Origin: Holophagaceae bacterium
GTDB lineage: Bacteria; Acidobacteriota; Holophagae; Holophagales; Holophagaceae
Length of the DNA stretch: 14,074 nucleotides
Direction of reading: 5' to 3'
NCBI GenBank assembly: GCA_025353305.1
Contig: JANXQX010000081.1
Location: 1 to 14,074 of the forward strand
Shown here: positions 1 to 5,971 of the stretch, piece after piece
How positions within the stretch are numbered: the first letter of the stretch is position 1
How the letters are laid out: each line of letters opens with the position of its first letter
The notes under the pieces: generated by a model
The model's database searches: none
Seen by the model: the letters and a program-made list of their open reading frames with translations, nothing else
What the model was told of the DNA's origin: nothing
Made by a program: the position numbers and the translations under genes

Positions 1-48
1 ATCTGGAGCGGGCTTTGCCCGAATAAATTGGCGGTGGGAGCGAGATTC
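1..48. repeat. 48-bp direct repeat, copy 1 (tRNA-Ser 3' end plus flank)
   Basis: Bases 1-48 are identical to bases 156-203. On the minus strand the repeat contains the last 20 bases of tRNA-Ser(UGA), including the CCA, followed by 28 bases of downstream flank that contain a small CGGGC-AAA-GCCCG hairpin. This copy is not attached to a tRNA body; it forms the far end of the 120-bp hairpin element. The repeat may extend beyond the window edge. Identity was checked base by base. Confidence 0.9.
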
Positions 49-153
49 CGGTACCCGACGCGGCATGGCTGGGGCCGGCCCTATTCCCTGCGCGCGCATG
101 CGCGCTCCGGGGGCCTACCGCCCCGCCATTGCCGATTCGAATCCCGCCCCCAC
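34..153 (-). other. 120-bp near-palindromic element, candidate structured RNA downstream of tRNA-Ser(UGA)
   Basis: Arms 34-48 and 139-153 form a 15-bp outer stem. Read as minus-strand RNA, the only two non-Watson-Crick positions are G-U wobbles; read on the plus strand they are A-C mismatches. Inside, the minus strand continues as CGGC/GCCG, AUGGC/GCCAU and GGGGC/GCCCC separated by single bulged A's, then GGCCC/GGGCC, and it is capped by GCGCG-CAUG-CGCGC. The result is a long rod. Its 3' end is tRNA-like (CUCCCACCGCCA). It lacks the conserved apical bases of bacterial SRP RNA and any anticodon arm, so it is not 4.5S RNA or a normal tRNA. It could be a stable RNA processed from the tRNA transcript, or a palindromic repeat that picked up a tRNA end. 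Function unknown. Confidence 0.5.
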
Positions 154-155
154 TG

Positions 156-203
156 ATCTGGAGCGGGCTTTGCCCGAATAAATTGGCGGTGGGAGCGAGA
201 TTC
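156..203. repeat. 48-bp direct repeat, copy 2 (native tRNA-Ser 3' end)
   Basis: This is the copy joined to the intact tRNA-Ser(UGA): bases 184-203 are the tRNA 3' end and 156-183 the downstream flank with a CGGGC-AAA-GCCCG hairpin that may act as a weak terminator (there is no T-run). The period between copies is 155 bp, so the hairpin element lies between two copies of a tRNA 3' end. That pattern fits a tandem duplication or site-specific insertion at a tRNA end. Confidence 0.85.
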
Positions 204-271
204 GAACTCGCGGACGGTTGCCCGTCGTCGGTTTTCAAGACCGGTGCCTTAAACCGCTCGGCCATCCCACC
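184..271 (-). tRNA. tRNA-Ser(UGA)
   Basis: The minus strand folds as an 88-nt serine tRNA. The acceptor stem is GGTGGGA/TCCCACC with discriminator G and encoded CCA. The anticodon loop is CTTGAAA (anticodon TGA), there is a long class II variable arm, and the T-arm carries GTTCGAATC. UGA reads UCN serine codons. It is transcribed divergently from tRNA-Ser(GCU), 83 bp away. Confidence 0.97.
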
Positions 272-279
272 CTGCCTTC

Positions 280-309
280 ATCATGAGGGCCGGGACCCCC
301 AACGCGCAA
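280..309 (-). promoter_or_regulatory. possible promoter for tRNA-Ser(UGA)
   Basis: The minus strand has TTGCGC (304-309) and CATGAT (280-285) separated by 18 bp. This would start transcription a few bases before the tRNA 5' end at 271. The match to consensus is weak; the position is its main support. Confidence 0.3.
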
Positions 310-315
310 GAATCC

Positions 316-344
316 TTGCCGAACCAGATGTCCAAAGGTAAGGT
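316..344 (+). promoter_or_regulatory. sigma-70-like promoter for tRNA-Ser(GCU)
   Basis: TTGCCG (316-321), a 17-bp spacer, then TAAGGT (339-344). The expected start site near 351 lies just upstream of the mature 5' end at 355. Spacing and position fit well; the hexamers match consensus moderately. Confidence 0.5.
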
Positions 345-354
345 TGAAGATCCA

Positions 355-447
355 GGAGAGTTGCCAGAGTGGCCGAATGGGTTCGCCTGCTAAGCGAAAG
401 TATCGGGTAAACCGGTACCGGGGGTTCGAATCCCCCACTCTCCGCCA
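355..447 (+). tRNA. tRNA-Ser(GCU)
   Basis: A 93-nt class II tRNA: acceptor GGAGAGT/ACTCTCC, discriminator G, encoded CCA. The anticodon loop contains GCT within CTGCTAA, there is a long variable arm, and the T-loop is TTCGAAT. It reads AGC/AGU serine codons. It pairs head-to-head with tRNA-Ser(UGA), so two serine isoacceptors share one 83-bp divergent control region. Confidence 0.97.
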
Positions 448-531
448 GAAACAGCAGTGAAAAGAAAGGACTTGGAAGGTGCCCCGCAAGACCGCAGCAC
501 ACGGATAGCACAATCCTCCTCCAATCGCCCT

Positions 532-565
532 CAAGAGCCACCCCAATAGGTGGCTCTTGTTGTGC
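532..565 (+). terminator. hairpin terminator after tRNA-Ser(GCU)
   Basis: A perfect 11-bp inverted repeat, CAAGAGCCACC (532-542) and GGTGGCTCTTG (549-559), with a 6-base loop, followed by the short T-containing tail TTGTG. It lies 85 bp after the tRNA. The stem is strong and the U-tract weak, so a stalling or bidirectional role is possible. Confidence 0.75.
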
Positions 566-996
566 CAGGGAACAGCCTCACGGTACCCGAATAAACAGCA
601 CACCGTGTCGGTCCAGCGAACCAGGATCAGCAGAAGAATCCTGAATTGCCTTCAGGGATACTGGGCACGACACGTGGCTGGAGCAAATGTGTCTCGACCG
701 GCCCTGCCCAAAGCCCAGCCGGGCGACGAACTGGAGTGGTCCCGCCACGGAAGACCGCGGCGTGAACCGTTTGCCCTACTCCAAGTTCCCAAGCGATTCG
801 GACGGAAACGAAACATCCCGAAAGCCGATCGTACGAAGTTTCATCTGGTCCTTGATGGCGCGGCTGACCAACCCCGCCATCGTGCGGATCGGCACGCCCG
901 GACGCCCCGTCTTTTCCGATTAAAATGACCCGAAGGCTTCGTGTATAGCATCGTTTGTTTCGTCTCTAGGAAATCTGATGCATCATCAATCTTGTG
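566..996. other. 431-bp stretch with no convincing gene
   Basis: Open frames here look random in composition, lack a clear ribosome-binding site and overlap one another on both strands. The only patterns of note are a possible transposase scrap (775-922, minus) and a TATAGC-like hexamer (944-949) upstream of the next gene, without a matching -35 box. Confidence 0.6.
775..922 (-). pseudogene. possible remnant of an IS5-type transposase N-terminal region
   Basis: One minus-strand frame reads KTGRPGVPIRTMAGLV (about 866-913). This resembles the GRP-x-x-PIRxMVGLL signature near the N-terminus of several IS5-superfamily transposases. The frame continues for some 30 residues that do not look like a transposase, then stops. 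No start codon, inverted repeats or other transposase motifs are seen nearby. If real, it is a decayed fragment; a chance match cannot be excluded without a search. Confidence 0.25.
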
Positions 997-1404
997 ATGA
1001 GTGCCGAATCTGAGCCACTTCTTAACCCCTACCACAACTGGCCGTTGATGCAGGGGGTACTTTCCCTGCTGCGCGAGTCCCGCGTGGGCCTCTCCTGCGC
1101 GAGCGTGGTGGAGCTCTGCCTGGACGGTGGCCTGGTGGAGGAGACGGATTCCGCGAGCCGAAGCGGTTACCAGAAGGTGTACCGCGCCCTCCAGCAACTG
1201 GAAGGCATGGGCCTCGTGGGCAAGCAGGGACGGCGCTTCCTTGTGAACGATGGCGCCTTGCACCAGGAGTTGGCCCGGGAGGCCGAGGAAGTGCTGCGCA
1301 AGGCACTGAAGGCCCCGCTCATCTCGGGGAACGCCGAGGAAGTCCAGCGGGCCTTTCAGGAGGCCTTGGGGCGGATCCTTGGAGGGCTCAGCCAGGGCGG
1401 CTGA
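997..1404 (+). CDS. small winged-helix-like protein, paralogue of the 4423-4836 product
   Basis: About 135 residues, unrecognised by name. Predicted helices in the first half are followed by the pattern YQKVYRALQQLEGMGLVGKQ and then GRRFLV. This looks like a recognition helix followed by a beta-hairpin wing, as in winged helix-turn-helix proteins. A charged helix rich in Ala, Glu and Leu follows (LAREAEEVLRKAL). The same order (LLRxSxxGL, YQxxxRxLxxL, LVxxxGxRxxL, LAxAE) recurs in the product at 4423-4836, so the two are paralogues framing the kinase gene. A DNA-binding role is inferred from shape only. The start is uncertain: GTG 994 and ATG 997 are adjacent, an in-frame stop lies at 976, and no good Shine-Dalgarno sequence is present. 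The gene ends 3 bp from the end of the convergent kinase gene, leaving no room for a terminator. Confidence 0.75.
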   Translation: MSAESEPLLNPYHNWPLMQGVLSLLRESRVGLSCASVVELCLDGGLVEETDSASRSGYQKVYRALQQLEGMGLVGKQGRRFLVNDGALHQELAREAEEVLRKALKAPLISGNAEEVQRAFQEALGRILGGLSQGG

Positions 1405-1407
1405 CCT

Positions 1408-4299
1408 TCATTCCTTGCGCAGGAAATCCGTTTCTTCTTTCAAGGTGGGATTCAAGACGAGGGCCTTCTGGATGGCCGCTTCCTGCTCGGAGATCAAGGT
1501 AGTGCGCCGCGAGGCCGGAATCGTGCATCCGCTCGCCGCATGGGCTAGACGGGCGCGCGCAAGATGCAGGTCCGTATCGTTAGGCGTGAATTTCTCCCAC
1601 GCCTCGAGCGCCTTCTTCCCGGCGGTCCATTCGGATTCGTCCCAAGTGCCCCGCGCCCGTAACTCCAGGAGGCGAACTGTCGCGAGGCCGACGCGCACGG
1701 TGTTCCGCCATTCGCCGCAATCGCCGCGGGCCTGGTAGGTTCGCCACTCGATTTCCAGCGCGTGAATCGCCTGCCTGGATTCAAGACCCCTGCGAAGCCG
1801 ATGCTCGCACTCCTGCGCCCGAAGCAGGAGCGGCTGGCTGGCGAACTCGCAGTTCTGGGGCATTTGCGCAAGGCCAAGAAGGAAGAGTTGCCGGGATTTC
1901 TCGAGGGCGGGCAGCGGGTCCCCGTGGCCCAGGAGCCGCCACTTGGCTTCGAGCCGGTAAAGCGTTCCACCCGCCCAGTACAGGTTCGGATGATTGGGAT
2001 AGCGTCGGCGGGACTCCTCCAGGAGACTGGAGGCCTCGGCGAAGGAGCGCGTCGCATCATCTCCGTGGAGGGCGGAATACTGAGCTTGAAGCGCGAGGTT
2101 CGAAGCGAGATTGCTCTCGAGCAATGGAAGAGGTTCCAGGGTCAGGGCCTTCCGTAACGCCTCCTCCCCTCGCTTGAGCGGATCCAAGGCGGGCCCCCCT
2201 CGGTTGAGCAGAAAATCCCCCAATTGATTGCAGGTATTCGCCAGGTTGTTCAGGTTGGCCAGGCTCTGGGGCCGTAGCTCCACGGCTCTTTGATAGGCCT
2301 TCAAGGAACGTTCCCAGAGCAGGATCTTCTCCGGATCGGGTGTCTGGACAGCCCGCGCGAGGCTGTCAAGGACGTCCCCGAGGGTTGCCCAGCAGCGGTT
2401 CTCCTCGGGGCGCACCGCGCAGGCGCGCTCCGCGAAGGCCACGGCCTCGCGATGGTGCGCACGCGGATCCCGATCCTTGGCCCGAAGGATGCCGCCGAAT
2501 TCATCCTCCAAGTCGGCGAGGGACACCAGGGCACGCCATTCCCCTGGGTCGAGCGCCAGGACAGCGTCCCCAATCGCCCGCATCCGCTGGAGCCGTGCTT
2601 CCGAGAAGTCGCCCCTCAAGGTCGCTGCGTGGTTCCGCAGCACCTCCATCATGAATCGTTCAAGGGCGACCGATGGACACGAGCGCCCCAGTGCCTCCGC
2701 CTTCCGTATCCCAGTCTCCCATTCGGCCAGTTCCGCATCCAGGCGATCCCACGCTCCCTCGTTCAGCAATTTTGTGGCCCGGTCACGGTGTATCGATCCC
2801 TCGAAAAGCAAGGGCTCCCAGGCGTAGGGATGGGCAGCCTGGGCGGCGCGGGCCAACTTCAAGGCCTCCTCCCATCGATCCTCCGTGGCCGCAAGAAGAG
2901 CCGCGCCGAGATCGGGTGTACCCAGTGGCAGCTGGTGGCCCGCCTTCAGCCACTGCTGCGCCTGGGCCTGGAGTCCCGGGAATTCCTTTTCCAATCGAAG
3001 CCGCCGAGCTTCCCGTGCCTTCCCGTCCACGCCCCTCATTTCATTCAGGAAGACCAGGGCATACGCCATGCCTCGTGCATAGTCTTCTTCCGGGCCCTTG
3101 AATCCGTACAGTGCTGCCCGATCAAGATGAAGCTTGGCCTGGTAGGGACCCGCAAGAGACAAATCAACCCTTCCCAGGGCATATTCCAACGGACCCTGCC
3201 CCTCGATGGGAAGCCGGGACCCCTCTTCCGTGAGAGAGGCCATCCGGGTCCGAACGGCAGAGAGAACCCGAGCCGAATCTCCGACGGGCATGGCGAAGGC
3301 ACGGTAGAGCAGACTCTCCATTTGCTCCGCCTCCCGCGTGAAGCGCTGGGTGTAGAGAAGCCTTTGCGTGGCAAGGCGACGCTGGTGGATGAAGGTACCT
3401 GTGACTGCCCCGAGAGCGAGGAGCGCCACCATGGACCAGCCTGTAGCCCAAGGGTGGCGGCGCACAAAGAGCCCTGTTCGCCCCAAGGTTCCCAGAGGCC
3501 GTGCCCCTGTGGGACGCTTTTCCAGGAGACAGCGCAGGTCTTCCCCCAAGGCTTTCGCCGAGTCGTACCGCTGCTCGGCGCGAAGCGAAAGGGCCTTTTC
3601 CAGCACAGCTTCCAGGTCCGCTGAAACTTGGATTCCCAAGGATTGGAGGGAAGGCCGAGGCCGGGTGTCACCTATCCGGAGGAGGCTGGAAGGACCGCTG
3701 TGGGAGGGCTTCCCACCGAGCAGCACGTAGAGCATTTCGCCCAAGGACCAGAGGTCAGATGGCACCGCGGATTCGGCCCCTTCGACAGGCGCGGCCAGAC
3801 CAAAGTCAAGGATCACTGGCTGGAACGCGCCATGGGGGTCCGTGGTCAGGATCACATTCGAAGCCTTGAGGTCGCGGTGGGCGATGCCACGCGCGTGGGC
3901 GAACCACACGGCTTCGGTGATGGCCACCATCACGTGCAGGATTCCAGGGATCCCCTCCCCGGCCTTCAGGTCCGCCGCGGCTTCCTGAAGCGTGGGGCCT
4001 TCCAGGTATTGCATGGCCAGGAAGGTCCGGCCTCCCGCCAAGCCAACGTCGAAGACCCGGCAGAGTCCGGGGTGTTCCAGGGCCGCGAGGGTACGGGCCT
4101 CCTCTAGCAACTCCGGAGTCCGACGCCGTTCCGGGTGGACAAACTTGATGGCGACCTGGCGCTGAAGCTCAAGGTCCTGGGCCAGAACGACCACGCCGTA
4201 GGCCCCTTCCCCGAGCCCCCGGACCACCTTGTAACGGTCAATCCGGGGCAGGGCTGCGACCAAATCCGCAAAAGTGTCGGCTTCTTCGTGGTTTTCCAT
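1408..4299 (-). CDS. membrane-anchored Ser/Thr protein kinase with TPR region and shortened activation segment
   Basis: A protein of 963 residues if started at the ATG at 4299; a TTG at 4347 would add 16. The N-terminal domain is a Hanks-type kinase: glycine loop GLGEGAYG (about 29-35), lysine in VAIKF (52), catalytic loop HRDLKASN (141-148, Asp143) and DFG (165-167). A single membrane segment follows at about 285-304, then a long helical region with TPR-like repeats rich in Ala, Leu and Glu (for example around LEKSRQLFLLGLAQ and EEALRKALTLEP). The topology implies a cytoplasmic kinase and an exported TPR domain. Odd: only 13 residues separate DFG from SDLWSLG, and the usual GT-x-x-Y-M-x-PE substrate-binding motif is absent, so activity or autoactivation may be altered. 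All core catalytic residues remain. Two paralogous winged-helix-like genes flank it. Kinase family assignment is firm; partner and substrate are unknown. Confidence 0.93.
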   Translation of the reverse strand: MENHEEADTFADLVAALPRIDRYKVVRGLGEGAYGVVVLAQDLELQRQVAIKFVHPERRRTPELLEEARTLAALEHPGLCRVFDVGLAGGRTFLAMQYLEGPTLQEAAADLKAGEGIPGILHVMVAITEAVWFAHARGIAHRDLKASNVILTTDPHGAFQPVILDFGLAAPVEGAESAVPSDLWSLGEMLYVLLGGKPSHSGPSSLLRIGDTRPRPSLQSLGIQVSADLEAVLEKALSLRAEQRYDSAKALGEDLRCLLEKRPTGARPLGTLGRTGLFVRRHPWATGWSMVALLALGAVTGTFIHQRRLATQRLLYTQRFTREAEQMESLLYRAFAMPVGDSARVLSAVRTRMASLTEEGSRLPIEGQGPLEYALGRVDLSLAGPYQAKLHLDRAALYGFKGPEEDYARGMAYALVFLNEMRGVDGKAREARRLRLEKEFPGLQAQAQQWLKAGHQLPLGTPDLGAALLAATEDRWEEALKLARAAQAAHPYAWEPLLFEGSIHRDRATKLLNEGAWDRLDAELAEWETGIRKAEALGRSCPSVALERFMMEVLRNHAATLRGDFSEARLQRMRAIGDAVLALDPGEWRALVSLADLEDEFGGILRAKDRDPRAHHREAVAFAERACAVRPEENRCWATLGDVLDSLARAVQTPDPEKILLWERSLKAYQRAVELRPQSLANLNNLANTCNQLGDFLLNRGGPALDPLKRGEEALRKALTLEPLPLLESNLASNLALQAQYSALHGDDATRSFAEASSLLEESRRRYPNHPNLYWAGGTLYRLEAKWRLLGHGDPLPALEKSRQLFLLGLAQMPQNCEFASQPLLLRAQECEHRLRRGLESRQAIHALEIEWRTYQARGDCGEWRNTVRVGLATVRLLELRARGTWDESEWTAGKKALEAWEKFTPNDTDLHLARARLAHAASGCTIPASRRTTLISEQEAAIQKALVLNPTLKEETDFLRKE

Positions 4300-4345
4300 A
4301 GGGTCTCGATAGGATAACCCACGAAATTGGGATGTGCCTGCGTAC

Positions 4346-4363
4346 AAAAGTTACTTAAAAGTT
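4346..4363. promoter_or_regulatory. tandem AAAAGTT repeats in the divergent control region
   Basis: AAAAGTT occurs at 4346-4352 and again at 4357-4363. The 11-bp step places both on the same face of the helix. They lie in an A/T-rich stretch between the kinase gene and the divergent 4423 gene, just upstream of a promoter for the latter. A regulator-binding site is plausible, possibly for one of the two winged-helix-like proteins, but chance in an A/T-rich stretch is also possible. Confidence 0.35.
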
Positions 4364-4367
4364 TATC

Positions 4368-4396
4368 TTGACGAAACAAATGATCCACATTATGTT
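4368..4396 (+). promoter_or_regulatory. sigma-70-like promoter for the 4423 gene
   Basis: TTGACG (4368-4373), a 17-bp spacer and TATGTT (4391-4396). The predicted start lies near 4403, about 20 bp before the ATG at 4423, so the leader is very short. This is one of the best consensus matches in the window. Confidence 0.55.
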
Positions 4397-4422
4397 GATT
4401 ATGCAAACGAGATCCCTGACCC

Positions 4423-4836
4423 ATGCCCCCAATCCCCCGATACGCCCCTCACATCCTGGACCTGCTCAGGTCGAGTCCCCTTGGCCTTACACCGGGTGGA
4501 ATCCTCGATCTCGGGCAGGAGGCGGGGTGGCTTCTCGATGGAGGCCGGGCCACCTATCAGCGGATCCTGCGGACCCTCTCCTTCCTGCAGAGCCGGAACC
4601 TGGTCATTCGCAGCGGCAAACGCTACGTCCTCCCCCAAGAACGCCTGGTGGCCAGGTACCTGGCTGAAGCCGAAGCCGCCGTTTCTTTGCGCCTCCGCTC
4701 CAGTCTCCTTCCCCCGGATTTGAAAGCTTGGCAGGGCGCGTTCGTCCAAGCCCTCGAGGGCGAGCTGCTTCATGACGCCCGATCCATTTCCACGTCTCCC
4801 GCCTTCGAGACGGGCGCACCCATTCGCCACCAATGA
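4423..4836 (+). CDS. small winged-helix-like protein, paralogue of the 997-1404 product
   Basis: 137 residues from an ATG; no clear Shine-Dalgarno sequence, and the predicted leader is short. The body matches the 997-1404 product in motif order: ILDLLRSSPLGLT, then YQRILRTLSFLQSRNLV, a turn and strand SGKRYVL, then LVARYLAEAEAAVSLRLRSS. The pattern fits a winged helix-turn-helix followed by a regulatory or dimerising helix. The last 25 residues look disordered and differ from the paralogue. The gene diverges from the kinase gene across an A/T-rich 123-bp spacer, so joint control is likely. Whether it binds DNA, is a kinase substrate, or both is not known. Confidence 0.75.
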   Translation: MPPIPRYAPHILDLLRSSPLGLTPGGILDLGQEAGWLLDGGRATYQRILRTLSFLQSRNLVIRSGKRYVLPQERLVARYLAEAEAAVSLRLRSSLLPPDLKAWQGAFVQALEGELLHDARSISTSPAFETGAPIRHQ

Positions 4837-4877
4837 ACACCATGCGACGCCTGGATCCCCACAACCCAACCAATACC

Positions 4878-4918
4878 GAAAAGGGCGAATTCTCCTTGCC
4901 TCCCATGGCCGCCTTTTC
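4878..4918. terminator. possible weak bidirectional terminator
   Basis: Inverted repeat GAAAAGG (4878-4884) and CCTTTTC (4912-4918) with a 27-base loop. It lies between the end of the 4423 gene and the end of the minus-strand regulator pseudogene. The loop is long and the stem short, so this is tentative. Confidence 0.25.
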
Positions 4919-5212
4919 AGTTGTTACGTCTGCGCGAAAGCCGCGCTATCCGGAAGGTCCGGGACCCCGGCCACTTCGCTTGAAACTCCACGAGCAGGTT
5001 GAGGGGATCCACACCCATGGCCATGCAGCACGTCCAGAATTCCAGGAGGTCCAACCTCTGCTCGCCGTTTCCCACTTGCTGACGGTTGACCTCGGGATAG
5101 CCAAGCGGTCCGCCAGCTCCACTTGGGCCACGGCAGAGGCCTTCCGGGCCTGCACAAGAAGGCCGAGGAGAATCCGGTATTCCTTCCGGTGGAGGGTCTT
5201 CTCCAGAGGGTC
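4917..5212 (-). pseudogene. frameshifted XRE-family helix-turn-helix regulator
   Basis: One minus-strand frame gives KTLHRKEYRILLGLLVQARK and then AQVELADRLAIPRSTVSKWE. This is a typical XRE/Cro helix-turn-helix with the recognition helix RSTVSKWE. After about 5066 the family-like sequence continues only in another frame: GEQRLDLLEFWTCCMAMGVD, then PLNLLVEFQ. Adding one base at the GGC near 5065-5066 would rejoin the frames as WETGEQRLDLLEF, so a one-base loss, probably from a G run, has split the gene. The frame also lacks an ATG; only a GTG at 5155 or non-standard codons are available, and an in-frame TAA lies at 5264-5266. A sequencing error at the G run would explain the frameshift but not the missing start. 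It was probably a local repressor acting on the adjacent dyad. Confidence 0.7.
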
Positions 5213-5249
5213 GTGGCGCCTCGATGGAAGTAGACGATATAGTCCGCAA

Positions 5250-5278
5250 TTGGTTGTTCCAAATTAGAACATTATCCT
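5250..5278 (+). promoter_or_regulatory. sigma-70-like promoter for the secreted-protein pair at 5357-7867
   Basis: TTGGTT (5250-5255), a 17-bp spacer, TATCCT (5273-5278). The predicted transcript starts near 5285 and leaves a leader of about 72 nt before the GTG at 5357. Its spacer is almost entirely occupied by the 5255-5271 dyad. Confidence 0.45.
5255..5271. promoter_or_regulatory. 17-bp dyad operator candidate
   Basis: TGTTC-CAAATTA-GAACA: fourteen of the sixteen positions around the central base are symmetric. It fills the spacer of the plus-strand promoter and sits upstream of the divergent XRE pseudogene, where a bound repressor could block both directions. The half-site also resembles GAAC/GTTC elements bound by LexA-type repressors, so the true binder is open. 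Confidence 0.5.
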
Positions 5279-5356
5279 GACCGAGTTCACCCCCCGGCGG
5301 AATTCCCTCAACGCCCTTCATTCGGGCAATTTTCCCCACATTCAGGAGGCACTCCC

Positions 5357-5962
5357 GTGAAACTTCTCAACACCATCCTGCTGGCTTTCCTGCTCGCTCC
5401 CACCAGCGCCCACGCGGCCGCTCCATCTGAAGATCCGCCCTCTGTCCCAGCGAAGGTTGAGGAAGCTGCGAAGACCTACGCTTCGAGCCAGAACCTCGTG
5501 AAGGCGGCTTACCTGCAAACAGGGACCGAGGTCATGAAGCTGGAAGGCATCGGCGGAACCCTCGGCACGACCTACGCATTCGTCACCATGCTCCTGTTCG
5601 CCGACTTTCCTGATCCGGCCGCGGACGTGAAGATCAGCGATCCGAAGGCGACGCTCTACCTGATCTCTTCCATGAGCCCCAAGGGCAGGATCTTCTTGGT
5701 GAAGGCGGAGTCTCAGCCCAAGAAGAACAAGCGTTCCGTGAAGATGGGCAAGGCCGGAGCCTTCGGATATTCCGGTATCGGGGCTCCCGATCCGGACTGG
5801 GTTGTGGAATTCGCCTACGAGGAGATCAAACCAGGAATCTGGAAGGTCGCACCGAAGAAGGCTCTGGTCCCAGGGGAATACGGAATCTACCTCCCTACGG
5901 CCATGTCACTGGGCTCCACGGCTGCTGGCGAGCTCTTTGGTTTCAGTGTTGTGAAAAAGTGA
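5357..5962 (+). CDS. small secreted protein of unknown function
   Basis: 201 residues starting at GTG 5357, preceded by a perfect AGGAGG (5344-5349) at 7-bp spacing. Residues 1-20 form a signal peptide with cleavage expected after AHA. The mature protein is about 180 residues, with alternating strand-like stretches (for example ATLYLISSMSPKGRIFLVKA), a basic patch (KKNKRSVKMGK) and a C-terminal stretch EYGIYLPT that looks like beta-sheet. No cysteines and no lipobox are present, so a soluble periplasmic or exported protein is expected. The next gene begins 9 bp after the stop with its own Shine-Dalgarno sequence, so the two form an operon. Family not recognised. Confidence 0.85.
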   Translation: MKLLNTILLAFLLAPTSAHAAAPSEDPPSVPAKVEEAAKTYASSQNLVKAAYLQTGTEVMKLEGIGGTLGTTYAFVTMLLFADFPDPAADVKISDPKATLYLISSMSPKGRIFLVKAESQPKKNKRSVKMGKAGAFGYSGIGAPDPDWVVEFAYEEIKPGIWKVAPKKALVPGEYGIYLPTAMSLGSTAAGELFGFSVVKK

Positions 5963-5971
5963 GGTGATGCC

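Noticed and set aside
34..153. Considered as bacterial SRP (4.5S) RNA or tRNA-Sec because of the long rod and CCA end.
   Set aside because: The conserved SRP apical bases (GGAA-type loop with AGCAGCC) and a UCA anticodon arm are both missing.
2290..3624. A long plus-strand open frame of 444 residues.
   Set aside because: It lies entirely antisense to the kinase/TPR gene, whose minus-strand frame has clear domain motifs; its Pro/Arg-rich, motif-free translation is typical of a shadow frame in GC-rich DNA.
4833..5267. A 144-residue plus-strand open frame after the second winged-helix-like gene.
   Set aside because: It covers the XRE pseudogene on the opposite strand, which has real family motifs, and shows no motif of its own.
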